Origin: Aeoliella straminimaris
GTDB taxonomy: Bacteria; Planctomycetota; Planctomycetia; Pirellulales; Lacipirellulaceae
Direction of reading: 5' to 3'
Length of the DNA stretch: 64,000 bases
NCBI RefSeq assembly: GCF_024054565.1
Contig: NZ_JAMXLR010000092.1
Span: forward strand, 558,001 to 622,000
Under the pieces are notes generated by a model. It made no database searches, was not told the DNA's origin, and worked only from the letters and a program-made list of their open reading frames with translations. Each line of letters begins with the position of its first letter. Within the stretch, counting starts at the first letter, position 1. The position numbers and the translations under genes are program-made. This document shows positions 8,021 to 17,340 of this stretch, in pieces.

Positions 8021-11000
8021 GAGGTGACTCGGCTTGTGTGGCTGCTTGCGTGTAATTATCCCAAAGCTGCAATGCGATTTCGCGTGAGGCGTCGCTGATC
8101 GTGTTATCAGCTTCGATGTGTTCTCGCCCTTGTTGTAAAGAGGAAGCGATTCCGGCCACGTAGCGCACAACGCTCGAGGCTACTCGCTCTTCTTGAGTGG
8201 TATGCTTACTAGGCCGAAGATCCCAAACCATGGCAACTCCGCTGGCACTGCTCGACGTAGGATACGACTCACGAACTCCACCTGCGACCAAGAAATCTCC
8301 CCGTGAATCAAACGACAATCCTGTAGATGCACCTTCAAGCCTCAAAAGCTCTTGATGCGATGCTAGGTCGTAGACATGTATCTGAGAATCTTTGCCGATC
8401 AATATACGACGACCATCAGGACTGAAGGCAACGTGACTGAAGGCAACTGGTTGTCCACCAAGTTCAAGAGTGTGCAACAGTGAAAAGTCCGACGTGTCGA
8501 GTATATAAGTCTTATTAGGTGACGCAATTGCAAGCTGTTCATCCTTTGTGCCAGTAGCCAAATCAGTTATCCGTACGCAGGGAGCTGGGCCTTTCGTCAC
8601 CACGCGGTCGCTGCCTGGATCGTATATGCCCAGGTCGTAGGGAGTGGTCTTGTACTCATCGCTACGTGGATCGATCCAGTTCTGGTGGCCTGCAAAGATC
8701 AGTTGCGTGCTAGATGCGTTGAACGCGATGAAAGAAATTGAGTTCCACTTCAACGGATGCCGCCTCACCAGAGTGCCGTCTGACGCAGTACGAATAACGA
8801 GATCCTGTCCACTCTTCCCTGATGCAACGGTTGCGACTAAGCGACCATCAGAACTAAATGACAGAGGTTCTCCTTCTCCTTTCCAGTGATGAAGTTTCCG
8901 ACCAGAATAAGCGTCGTAGATGACAACCCCTTGAGATGCCCGGTAAACGACTGCGAGCAACTTCCCTGTGGTATCGAATGCCAATTGCCTGCATCCCATG
9001 GGGCTTCCAGCAATTTCAAGGAGTTCCTTTCCAGTCGTTCGATCCCACAGTCGAATCTTCGACGCGATCAATCCACCAAGTCCGTTAACCACGGTTGCGA
9101 TCTTCGTGCCATCTGGGCTGATCACTGCATCCACTACTCTCGCGTAATGTGGTGATGGTCCTTGCGGCGGGTGGAGAAGGACCAAGGCCTCTTGATTGGT
9201 GCACGAATCCCAAATGTGGGTGCCGCTCATAGCGGATGTAGCGACTCGCCAGCCATCAGGGCTAACAGCCAAGGCCTTGCCATCGGTGTCTTGCACCCGA
9301 ATTGATGCCTGTGGCGTACCTTTGGTGAGGTCAAGCATCTCGACCGTTCGCTGCGACCAGGCCGCTGCACGAGTGCCTTCGGCGTGCTGCCATGTGGCCA
9401 GTTGCGGGTGTCGGGCGATGACTCTGCCGTCGTCCGCACTCCATGTTGTTCCCGCTGAGCAGATCGTACCGCCGTCGTTGCTGAAGACAACAGCATCAGC
9501 GCCGCCCTCCATCTCTAGTTCTTTTCTCCCTGTCTTGATGTCCCATACCGCCACGAGTCCCCGCCCGTTCACGACAGCTAGTCGTTTTCCACTCGGGCTG
9601 AATGCGAGTCCTTTTGGTGCATTCTCTAGGGCTGGCCCTAACGCTTGCGGAGAATCGGGCCGCGGACTCTTGAGTGGTACATTCAGCACTTCTCTACCCC
9701 CATCAAGCTTCCATACCTTCACTTCGCCACATGTCAATAATTCTTCCTCGGCACGCCGGAATTGAATTGCAAGAACAACGGGACTCGTTTGATGCGCTGC
9801 CGCCACGAACTGTTCGTCCGGCGATACGACAAGTTGAGTGACCAAGCCGCGCGACGTTGCAACCTTTACCTTTTCCTGTGTTGTCAGTTCAATAGCGTTA
9901 ATTGTGTTCGTGAGTTCTAGATTGCCACTTCCCGTGACATAAACCAATTTCGAGTCGTCGTTGGCGAACGCGACTTGCTGCACGATGCCCTCCAGCTCAA
10001 ATTGCTGCACAAACTGATTTGTGTCTACGCCCCAGAGTAGAACAACCGAGCCGCCTGCGACAGCAAGGAGCCGACCTTCCCTGCTAAAGGCAAGGTCCGA
10101 AATTGGACCACCTTCAGTTAAATCGGCCAATGAGCAATGGATGAGGCGGTCAAGGTAATGCCACTCGAGCCCACGACGGTCCATTTCATCGTCTCGCGGA
10201 GTCGTCAACTGCAGCAACCGAGACACTTCATTGGTGAGGCCAACGTCCCAGGCACGCTTTGCAAGAGTGAGACGCGTCGCGTAGAGATAGGTGTTCGATT
10301 CGTGCGCTGCCTGTGTTGCTTGCCGGGCACTGCGACGCGCTCTTTCCGCTTCTTCGTTGGCCCGCGCTCGCTGCTGGTTTGCCCTTGTACTCGCAAGTGA
10401 TTCACGCCTGGCCGACTCCTCCGCACGCAACCATTGAGACGTGACCCCTGCAAAACCACCCGCAAAGGCAAGCAGCAGCAGTGCCAGCAAACTAGCGGGA
10501 AGTGGGTTTCGTTTGCACCAACGCCATCCTCGTTCGAGTGGACCGACGGGCCTCGCCAGCACACTTCGCCCCTGCAAGAACCGATGTAGATCATCGGTAA
10601 GTAACTTTGCTGTCCCGTAGCGACGGTGGGGCTCCTTGCTCAAGCACTTCAGACAGATCGTATTTAAGTCCCGAGGCACTGAGGGATTGAGATCGCGTGG
10701 CGGCACTGGCTCTTTTTTCAACACCTGCATGATCGTATCGACCGTCGACTCAGCGACGAACGGCGCCCTTCCGGCCATGCAACTGTACAAAATCGCCCCC
10801 AGGGAGTAGATGTCGGAAGCAGGACCGATCAATGCGGTCTTGCCAGATGCCTGCTCCGGCGACATGTAGCTGGGAGTGCCGAGGACTTGTCCCGACGCGG
10901 TCAACTCTTCACGATCGTCATCGTCATCCACCTCGAGCAGCTTAGCCAGACCGAAGTCAGTGATGTGTGGTTCGCCGTCACTATCAATGAGAATGTTGGC

Positions 11001-11681
11001 CGGTTTAAGATCACGGTGAAGCGTTCCTTTTTCGTGAGCATAATGGACAGCCTCGGCAACGGTCGCAACGATCTTTGCAGCATGCTTCGACGGGAGCGTC
11101 TCTTTGCGGATCAATTCCGCGAGACTGCGACCTTCCACCAGATCCATCGTAAAGTAATGGTGTCCCTCGTACTCGCCGACTTCGTGAATGGGCACGATAT
11201 TCGGATGCTTCAAACGCCCCGCGGCACGGGCTTCGAGTTGAAAACGTTCTACGTCGGCAGGGCTGGCCAACCGACCTGCGAGAATCATTTTCAGGGCGAC
11301 GACACGCTTGAGTGACTGTTGCCTCGCCTTAAAGATGACACCCATGCCGCCGCGGGCGATTTCTTTCAAGATCTCGTAGTCGCCGAGATAGCGGACGGTA
11401 TCCCCCGCAGACAACACTGGCGAGGTGGAGTTATTCGCTATAGTCTGCACATCGTCGCTGTTACTTTTCGGCAAGTGCTCTGGCACGAATTGCAGGGTTG
11501 CCTGTTCCAGTAAGTCTTGATCATCGAGAAACTGCTGGATTGCCTCCGCATAGTCTGGATGGTCGGAAGCCAACTGTTCACGATCGATGGTTTCTCCTCG
11601 CTGTAGTGCCTCAAGACAGGAGACGAGAACCGATTGGAACGCCGGATCGTCGATCAACTTTGAATCAGATGGATCACTCAT
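8004..11681 (-). CDS. membrane Ser/Thr protein kinase with C-terminal WD40 repeats
   Basis: A 1225-residue protein. A kinase domain runs from about 100 to 370, with glycine loop IARGGMGVIF at 108-117, ATP lysine in VALK (131), catalytic loop HRDLKPAN at 222-229, DFG at 242-244 and the activation segment GTPSYMSPEQ. A single membrane span lies at about 394-414, followed by an arginine/alanine-rich coiled coil (418-460) and a long WD40 propeller region from about 520 to 1190. All catalytic residues are present, so it should be active. This architecture is characteristic of planctomycetes. The start at 11681 overlaps the sigma factor gene by 8 bases, so the sigma factor and kinase are coupled. 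The substrate is unknown. Confidence 0.94.
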   Translation of the reverse strand: MSDPSDSKLIDDPAFQSVLVSCLEALQRGETIDREQLASDHPDYAEAIQQFLDDQDLLEQATLQFVPEHLPKSNSDDVQTIANNSTSPVLSAGDTVRYLGDYEILKEIARGGMGVIFKARQQSLKRVVALKMILAGRLASPADVERFQLEARAAGRLKHPNIVPIHEVGEYEGHHYFTMDLVEGRSLAELIRKETLPSKHAAKIVATVAEAVHYAHEKGTLHRDLKPANILIDSDGEPHITDFGLAKLLEVDDDDDREELTASGQVLGTPSYMSPEQASGKTALIGPASDIYSLGAILYSCMAGRAPFVAESTVDTIMQVLKKEPVPPRDLNPSVPRDLNTICLKCLSKEPHRRYGTAKLLTDDLHRFLQGRSVLARPVGPLERGWRWCKRNPLPASLLALLLLAFAGGFAGVTSQWLRAEESARRESLASTRANQQRARANEEAERARRSARQATQAAHESNTYLYATRLTLAKRAWDVGLTNEVSRLLQLTTPRDDEMDRRGLEWHYLDRLIHCSLADLTEGGPISDLAFSREGRLLAVAGGSVVLLWGVDTNQFVQQFELEGIVQQVAFANDDSKLVYVTGSGNLELTNTINAIELTTQEKVKVATSRGLVTQLVVSPDEQFVAAAHQTSPVVLAIQFRRAEEELLTCGEVKVWKLDGGREVLNVPLKSPRPDSPQALGPALENAPKGLAFSPSGKRLAVVNGRGLVAVWDIKTGRKELEMEGGADAVVFSNDGGTICSAGTTWSADDGRVIARHPQLATWQHAEGTRAAAWSQRTVEMLDLTKGTPQASIRVQDTDGKALAVSPDGWRVATSAMSGTHIWDSCTNQEALVLLHPPQGPSPHYARVVDAVISPDGTKIATVVNGLGGLIASKIRLWDRTTGKELLEIAGSPMGCRQLAFDTTGKLLAVVYRASQGVVIYDAYSGRKLHHWKGEGEPLSFSSDGRLVATVASGKSGQDLVIRTASDGTLVRRHPLKWNSISFIAFNASSTQLIFAGHQNWIDPRSDEYKTTPYDLGIYDPGSDRVVTKGPAPCVRITDLATGTKDEQLAIASPNKTYILDTSDFSLLHTLELGGQPVAFSHVAFSPDGRRILIGKDSQIHVYDLASHQELLRLEGASTGLSFDSRGDFLVAGGVRESYPTSSSASGVAMVWDLRPSKHTTQEERVASSVVRYVAGIASSLQQGREHIEADNTISDASREIALQLWDNYTQAATQAESPHEPTQ

Positions 11682-12252
11682 TCGGTTCACCTTGATTCGG
11701 TTGCATGATTTGGCGAAGCCGCGCCGTGCCACGGAATATTAGAGCTGCCACGGCTCCCTTTGTGCGTTGCATCCTTCGGCCAACCTCTTCTAAGGGCAGC
11801 CCACGTAGATGGTGCAATTCGATCGCCTCGCTTTGGGGGTCGGGGAGCGTTGCGAGCGTTTTCGCCAACGTGAGCTCGTCCTCCGCGCGCACGGCCATCT
11901 CACTGGGCGACGGACCATTACTCTCGATCCACACCTGCAAGCGAGAGGCGGATTGATCGATACGGTGAGACAATGGTCGCTCGCGACGCACATCGCGCGC
12001 CTCGGTGCGGAACTTGCGAATCTCATCTAGCAGGTTGTTTGAAAATATCCTGCGCAGCCACGGCAGTTTGTCGTGGTCCTTCAGCGAGCCCCACCCCGAT
12101 TCACACGCTTCAAGCATGGTCGATTGAACGACGCCCGAAACGTCGACTTTGGCTTGCAAAACGGGTTCCAATTGGAGTCGTCCAAGCAAGGCAAGGTAGT
12201 CGCGGTACTGGTCCAAGTGATTGGCAGTCTGGTCGTGATTCTTCGGCGACAT
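11674..12252 (-). CDS. ECF-type RNA polymerase sigma factor linked to a kinase
   Basis: The 192-residue protein has sigma region 2 (VSGVVQSTMLEA then LPWLRRIFSNNLLDEIRKFRTEARD) and region 4 with a helix-turn-helix near the end (LPDPQSEAIELHHLRGLPLEEVGRRMQRTKGAVAALIFRG, written here as a description of residues about 136-176). There is no anti-sigma gene beside it; instead the WD40 kinase gene overlaps its stop. Planctomycetes have groups of ECF factors genetically linked to Ser/Thr kinases, and control through the kinase is the likely mode. The targets are not visible in the window. Confidence 0.92.
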   Translation of the reverse strand: MSPKNHDQTANHLDQYRDYLALLGRLQLEPVLQAKVDVSGVVQSTMLEACESGWGSLKDHDKLPWLRRIFSNNLLDEIRKFRTEARDVRRERPLSHRIDQSASRLQVWIESNGPSPSEMAVRAEDELTLAKTLATLPDPQSEAIELHHLRGLPLEEVGRRMQRTKGAVAALIFRGTARLRQIMQPNQGEPNE

Positions 12253-12473
12253 AGGCGGTCACTGTGTGATGAGACGGCATCCCCTGCTTCAATACAGCGT
12301 GCCTTGCCACTCAGTATTACGGCATTTCCCCATGTTTTCCATTTTTTGCCGTAACCGCCCCGTTCGCGAACACGCTTCAATATTTAAGAGGGGTGCGGTT
12401 TTCCAATGCCGCGTTCGTGTAGCAGGCAATCTGCGGCCACATTGGCGGTATTATTCTTAGGAGAGAAAGCACC

Positions 12474-12635
12474 GTGAACTCAATAAGCGGACTCCTGGGC
12501 GCTATATTCTTCCTTTTGCTTATCGCGGCGGTAGGAGCGGCATTTTATTATACAGAACTGCCGCATTGGGGATATTTTATGGGAGCCGCCGCCCTTGGCG
12601 CCGTGCTGAGTGTGCTCCTGTTTCGCAAGCGGTGA
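12474..12635 (+). CDS. small two-span membrane protein (GTG start)
   Basis: A 53-residue protein starting at GTG and preceded by AGGAGAG about 9 bases upstream, a clear ribosome binding site in a genome where these are rare. It has two hydrophobic segments (LLGAIFFLLLIAAVGAAFYY and FMGAAALGAVLSVLLF) and ends in RKR. No family is recognised. It is the first of four small membrane protein genes on the plus strand. Confidence 0.6.
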   Translation: MNSISGLLGAIFFLLLIAAVGAAFYYTELPHWGYFMGAAALGAVLSVLLFRKR

Positions 12636-12699
12636 GACTATCGCATCAGAGGCGAGAAGTGGCATAGCTTGACTTCCTCATCAATCGCAGTTCTCAATT

Positions 12700-13203
12700 A
12701 TGAAACTCAACGACTCCAAGTATTTGTGGTTCGTCGGCGAAGTCACGATTGGCATCCTGTGTTGCTTGGTGGGACTTGGCCTCGCCTCCCTGAGCGATCC
12801 TCGAAGGTATTCACTGTCGGCGAGTGACGACCAGTACATCTATGGCTATCTCTTGGCGGGTTTGGTGTTGACGCTGGCAGGTGTCGGTTTGTTCCTTTAC
12901 GCCGTAAAAGGCACTACTGCTCACATGACCCCGGAATTGCGAAAACAAGTGAACACCGGGATTGGTATTGGCTATGCGCTTCAATGTGCCGGTTTATTGG
13001 CCGCAACCCAATGGCCTGACAACCTTGGTACCGCTCTGACACTCATGGTTCCCGGTGTCGCTACATTTACGTGGGGCACAATGAAATATGCGCTGGGTAA
13101 AGGCTACGCACAGGCCTATGGGCTGTTGGGACTGCTCGGCGTGGTCGGACTTGTCATTTTGATTCTGCTACCCGAACGAACTGCGGGCCAGACTACCGAC
13201 TGA
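12700..13203 (+). CDS. small polytopic membrane protein, family unknown
   Basis: A protein of 167 residues with four predicted membrane spans (near residues 10-30, 48-68, 88-125 and 140-158) and a polar C-terminal tail. No conserved motif is recognised. It lies 64 bases after the 53-residue membrane protein gene and 104 bases before the next one, in a group of four small membrane protein genes in the same direction. Confidence 0.75.
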   Translation: MKLNDSKYLWFVGEVTIGILCCLVGLGLASLSDPRRYSLSASDDQYIYGYLLAGLVLTLAGVGLFLYAVKGTTAHMTPELRKQVNTGIGIGYALQCAGLLAATQWPDNLGTALTLMVPGVATFTWGTMKYALGKGYAQAYGLLGLLGVVGLVILILLPERTAGQTTD

Positions 13204-13307
13204 AAACACTAGGGATGATCGCCATGGAGACAGTGGACACTTCAGTTAGGCGACGACTTACAAGATTCACGTCGTCCACCTCCCGGTAAGCACCGAGTGA
13301 TCGGAGT

Positions 13308-13601
13308 ATGAATCACAACACTCAGCAGATCGCGACTTCGAAAACTACCCTGATTCAACAATTGCTCACCGCCGATGTCGCAATCGTACTCGGCGCCGTT
13401 CTCGGGCTGGGCCTAGCATTCAGGAGTCCAAACCCGGACATGCTCGGAATAGCCCTGTCTACCGGAATCGGAGCCCTGGTCGGGTTGGCCTTCAGCCGAA
13501 TCCTCAGACAGTTCAGCCTGCGAATTAGAGTGATCGCGATCATCGTGTTTGTACTGATGGCACTGCCACTACTGGGCGCAATTGTTTACAGCGCCGGTTG
13601 A
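13308..13601 (+). CDS. small membrane protein, family unknown
   Basis: A 97-residue protein with three hydrophobic segments (around VAIVLGAVLGLGLAF, LGIALSTGIGALVGLAF and VIAIIVFVLMALPLLGAIVY) and a polar N-terminus. CGGAG lies just upstream of the ATG. There is no family match that I recognise. Third of four small membrane protein genes in tandem. Confidence 0.68.
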   Translation: MNHNTQQIATSKTTLIQQLLTADVAIVLGAVLGLGLAFRSPNPDMLGIALSTGIGALVGLAFSRILRQFSLRIRVIAIIVFVLMALPLLGAIVYSAG

Positions 13602-13703
13602 CCAGAGTGATTTCCTGGTGCGGTCGGACGAATAAAGTCCCTACCTGATTCCAGTCGCACATGGAATCATTCTGTACCGGTCCGGATCGGAGGAACAAAG
13701 AGG

Positions 13704-13904
13704 ATGAACAAACCAATCTTCCCCGCAGTTGCCATCGGCATTGGCATGGTTGTTGGCGAAGTTGCTGGCAACTACTTTCGAGGTGAGGAACCTAGTTGGT
13801 TGTTTGTAATTGTGGGAGGAATCGGCGCTGGGCTCATTGCGTATCCGATATTTCGCTGGAAACAGAGCAAAACGAATTCATCCTCCGAACCAAGTGATTC
13901 GTAA
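13704..13904 (+). CDS. small two-span membrane protein, family unknown
   Basis: A 66-residue protein with two hydrophobic segments (FPAVAIGIGMVVGEVAG and WLFVIVGGIGAGLIAYPIF) and a serine-rich polar tail. The leader contains GGAGG and AGAGG, so the ATG at 13704 is well supported. Last of the four small membrane protein genes; the following gene is convergent. Confidence 0.65.
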   Translation: MNKPIFPAVAIGIGMVVGEVAGNYFRGEEPSWLFVIVGGIGAGLIAYPIFRWKQSKTNSSSEPSDS

Positions 13905-14071
13905 CCAACGAAAACTTTCCCTGTAGCGTCTGGCTAAGAACTCACGCCCAAAGGCAAGCTGAGCTACCATGCAGTTTGCAGAGTTGACGGTTTCGAGCAC
14001 CACTCGCAAGACGTCACTTGCTAGGTGAGCAACAGGCCGCCTTTGGGGGCGCGGTGGGCGACGACTCGTGT

Positions 14072-17023
14072 TCAGGGTGTACTTGGATTTATTGTGTACC
14101 AGGACATCCCGCCTGCTGGTACCGTGACTTCTATGGTCACCCGGTGACGGTCGTCGACATCCAGTTCAATCTGCCGCCCGTCCCCAGCGCGGACCATGAC
14201 GCGTTGGTTTAACCCTGTGTAATAGATGCTGGGGCTAAGGTGTCGGGTCACTTCACGGTCGAGTGGATTGTAGACGCACAGCATCCCTGGAGTTTCCAGT
14301 TTGGGATTAACGTGCAGTACCCAATCGAGATCGCGACCATCGGCGCGCCGACCGTGGACGATGTCCGATTCAAGGATGTCTCGATGCTGCTTGAACCAGT
14401 CGACCTGCTCTTTCACAAGCTCCTTGGTTTCGGGGCTGTCGAACAGGCGGGGGCCGCGGTAGTGGGCTTGAACGCCCATGCCCAAGTTCGATTGTAGCAT
14501 GCGCCGATAGTGGTCGAGGTGATCGTGAAGTGGTTCGATGGTGGCTGCGGCTCCGCCGCCATGGTATTGCGAGAGAGGCACGAACATCCATCCCATGCTG
14601 GGTGTCTTTTTCCAGGTGCCATCGTAGATGTTCTGCCGTGTGTGGATCACCTGTTGGGCGCGGGGGAGCGACCAATTGACCTCACGATATCCCATGCCAC
14701 ATTTGTTTGTACCATTCAGGTAATAATAGTCCGGTGCGTTAATGTAGATGCCCATGCCTCGCAGGTCGCGATACAGCTCTACGGTGTCTCGCCATTGCAG
14801 CCAACGCGAGTCGAGCACTCCCTGCTGCAACGGCGGCCGTGACGTGACGTCCACATCGCCCGGGTAAGGGCCATCGTTTTCGAATTGGTCGAATCCCGTC
14901 GCTTGGTAGAAGTCTCGCATGGTTGCCAGCCAGTGCTGTCCCCAGGGCGACGTCACGGCAGGGCATTGTCCATGCGTCGGTCGCTGTCCGTCGGGGGAGA
15001 CAATCATGTCCTCCGCCGCCACCCCGCGAGAGGAGAAGAGCGAGTAGCATCCGAGTTCGATACCTTGCTCTTCGGCATAGTCGGCCACTTCCCGCCAAGT
15101 CCGCAGGAACTGTTGATCGCGCTGCTCCATGTTGAAGCCGCTGCCGAACGAGAGGATGATCGCCTCGAAGCCGACTGCGACCGCCTCATCGATTGCCTGA
15201 CGGACTCGCTCGGGGTCATGACTCAACAGATGATGGGTGACGGGGTTCTCGGTGACCCAAGGCGCGAGCGTGCGATAGAACCGCCGCAGCGCAAGGCCGC
15301 GGCGTTCGCGATTGCCATCGTCGTAGACCAGTTCGTAGACACGGAACGACTTAAACTCTTCGCCCGCTGCAACCTTCTGAGCCGGACCGTAAGTTGGTTC
15401 CACCACGAGTCGGCAAGGAGTCTGTCTCGCATAATTCACCTGAGTGGTGTACAGCGGGTCGGTCCGCCAATGCACGACGTGCCGATTTGCGTTCGCGGAA
15501 TTAAATCCTCCGAAGGCAAAGTCGGTCTCCACGTGCAGGTAGTCTGGATTGGGGATTGCGACGCCATCGCGATATTCAACCCAGTTGGAGTGCTCGACAA
15601 GGGCAAGCTCTTCAGCTGCAAAACTATCGACTGTCACTTCGCGATCGCTGCCATTGTAAACGGTGATCCACTTACTGAAGGCCGGGATCCCGTCGTAGAG
15701 CTCGTAGTGTACGCTCACGCGGATCTGGCGTGACTGGTCGATGGTCTTCTGCAGCTCTGCCATGCCGGCAACATTGATCGGTCCATAGGCCGAAAACCGA
15801 AGAAGTCGCAGTCGACCGATATCACCAGCATCAGCGTGGTCGCTATTTCCGCCCGCTTGGTCCATTTTGCCAATTCGGACGGTTAATGGTGCGCCGGCGT
15901 TTTTCGGCAGCGCGGCCTTGCCGTAGTTCTTCCACGCGCCCTCCTCCGGTTTTGCATCGCAGTAAACGGTGCGGCCTTCGAGCCGCAACCGCAGTGTCCA
16001 AGGTTTGGAGGTATCCAGTCGCATCCTTCCGCCCAGGCGAGGATTTTCCCGCTGCCCGTCCCACAAGCCGAGGAGAGGGTAGTTATCGTACGCGTTGCCT
16101 CGCGGGCGGATATTGAACTTAAGCGTCCGGTTTGCGTATACCACCGCGATGCCAGGTCCCCAACTGGACGAGGTATCTGTCCCAACATCAAGGGTTACTT
16201 CGACGATCTCGGCATCCTTGGGAAACTCCCGCTCAAGATAGGCGGCCGTGTTTGCGGGCGTATAAATTTCGCCCGGCTTGCCCTCGTTTTCAATTGAACT
16301 ACGTGGATTTGCTGTCGAGACCTGAACCTGCCAGCCATCGAGCGACTCGAATTGGTCCAAGATCAGTCTTTTGCGCCCTAAGTCGCTGGGCGGTGCGTAG
16401 CCCCCGGTTTGGTTGTCGCGTCCCCCCAACCACTTTTTCGTTTCGCCCCCCCCTCCCCTGACGATTCGGTCGATCTGCTTCTGGCCCGATGAGCTCAATG
16501 CGTAATCGAAGCGAACATATGCGCCCGGCGGCGGCCAATGAATATTGGGTGCATGATGGCGCCGTCGTTTCCAATGGAAGCGTTCTGTCGGCTCCCCTAC
16601 TACAACGTTCTCAAGTTGCATCGCCTTTAGGTCGGATTGCATGGCGGCGAGGAAATCTTCGGTCAGATAGGCGTGATTGGGCTGACCAACCAGACCTCCC
16701 ACGTCATAGCAGATTCCGTCGACCGTGATCTTCGCTTCAGGCCGGACCGAGCGAAGCATCGACTGCCCCGTCATCAGGTTGTCCAGCGCCACGCATGCAC
16801 CATTGGGCGCCAGCTTCCACGCACGCCGTACCAAGCCGTTTTCCATGCACAGCGTGTCATTCTCCTCATCACGAACCACTTCGGCCACATACGAAGATGC
16901 GTCGATGAGAAAGTCCTTGGGCGGGGCCTCTTGGCTCCAGCAAGTTGTCGATGACTGGCAGAGGGCGAATCCACAAAGGACAACAAAATGGAAGATTCGT
17001 GGTGACGGTGAGAGATTCTTCAT
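14072..17023 (-). CDS. secreted alpha-galactosidase-like glycoside hydrolase (putative)
   Basis: A 983-residue protein with a signal peptide (about 1-30). An N-terminal beta-rich domain is interrupted by a sugar-binding-like insertion at about 210-370. After this comes a TIM-barrel-like catalytic region (about 580-870) in which strands such as GFEAIILSFGSG, GIELGCYSLF, FDQFENDGPYPGD and GIYINAPDYYY recall the alpha-galactosidase clan (GH-D). A C-terminal all-beta domain is also present. The aspartates in FENDGPYPGD are candidate catalytic residues; this is inference. The ATG at 17023 has AGGTGA seven bases upstream and is preferred over an upstream GTG. It is the last gene of the 14-kb minus-strand block and follows the fused PEP-CTERM gene. 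Confidence 0.62.
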   Translation of the reverse strand: MKNLSPSPRIFHFVVLCGFALCQSSTTCWSQEAPPKDFLIDASSYVAEVVRDEENDTLCMENGLVRRAWKLAPNGACVALDNLMTGQSMLRSVRPEAKITVDGICYDVGGLVGQPNHAYLTEDFLAAMQSDLKAMQLENVVVGEPTERFHWKRRRHHAPNIHWPPPGAYVRFDYALSSSGQKQIDRIVRGGGGETKKWLGGRDNQTGGYAPPSDLGRKRLILDQFESLDGWQVQVSTANPRSSIENEGKPGEIYTPANTAAYLEREFPKDAEIVEVTLDVGTDTSSSWGPGIAVVYANRTLKFNIRPRGNAYDNYPLLGLWDGQRENPRLGGRMRLDTSKPWTLRLRLEGRTVYCDAKPEEGAWKNYGKAALPKNAGAPLTVRIGKMDQAGGNSDHADAGDIGRLRLLRFSAYGPINVAGMAELQKTIDQSRQIRVSVHYELYDGIPAFSKWITVYNGSDREVTVDSFAAEELALVEHSNWVEYRDGVAIPNPDYLHVETDFAFGGFNSANANRHVVHWRTDPLYTTQVNYARQTPCRLVVEPTYGPAQKVAAGEEFKSFRVYELVYDDGNRERRGLALRRFYRTLAPWVTENPVTHHLLSHDPERVRQAIDEAVAVGFEAIILSFGSGFNMEQRDQQFLRTWREVADYAEEQGIELGCYSLFSSRGVAAEDMIVSPDGQRPTHGQCPAVTSPWGQHWLATMRDFYQATGFDQFENDGPYPGDVDVTSRPPLQQGVLDSRWLQWRDTVELYRDLRGMGIYINAPDYYYLNGTNKCGMGYREVNWSLPRAQQVIHTRQNIYDGTWKKTPSMGWMFVPLSQYHGGGAAATIEPLHDHLDHYRRMLQSNLGMGVQAHYRGPRLFDSPETKELVKEQVDWFKQHRDILESDIVHGRRADGRDLDWVLHVNPKLETPGMLCVYNPLDREVTRHLSPSIYYTGLNQRVMVRAGDGRQIELDVDDRHRVTIEVTVPAGGMSWYTINPSTP

Positions 17024-17340
17024 GGCGATCACCTGCTGAATTCGTATGTAACCAAGCCTGGTCTGCCTGCAAGACGCCGTGCATTAACATTTGATGCGTT
17101 CGAGGGGGAGATCCGGCCGCGAAGATTTGATTGTGGTTTGGAGGCAATGCCACAAGCAAATGACTGGAGGGTCGTTCTCTCGCTCTCAGGCGTGTTCGCT
17201 AGGAAGCTCATTGTCAGGATTTGACGCCCGCCAATAATGAACGCCCAAAAGGAAGTAGCAGTTACCTAGGTGGCGTCTGTTACTGCCACGCTGAAGCAAC
17301 TGCTACTTGGTAAGTCACTGACCAATTTTGACGCTGACAC
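17024..17340 (-). other. intergenic region of 317 bases with a long-armed hairpin
   Basis: No gene is seen. It holds the leader of the glycosidase gene and, near its right-hand end, an inverted repeat that may act as terminator of the fused PEP-CTERM gene (listed separately). A promoter for the glycosidase could lie here, but I could not single one out. Confidence 0.5.
17253..17308 (-). terminator. inverted repeat after the fused PEP-CTERM gene
   Basis: AAGTAGCAGTT (17253-17263) and AACTGCTACTT (17298-17308) are perfect 11-base complements separated by 34 bases; part of that interval (TGGCG...TGCCA) can pair too. It lies 33 bases beyond the stop of the 17341-21483 gene. It lacks a clear T-run, so it is either a weak terminator or an mRNA-stabilising stem. 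Confidence 0.4.
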
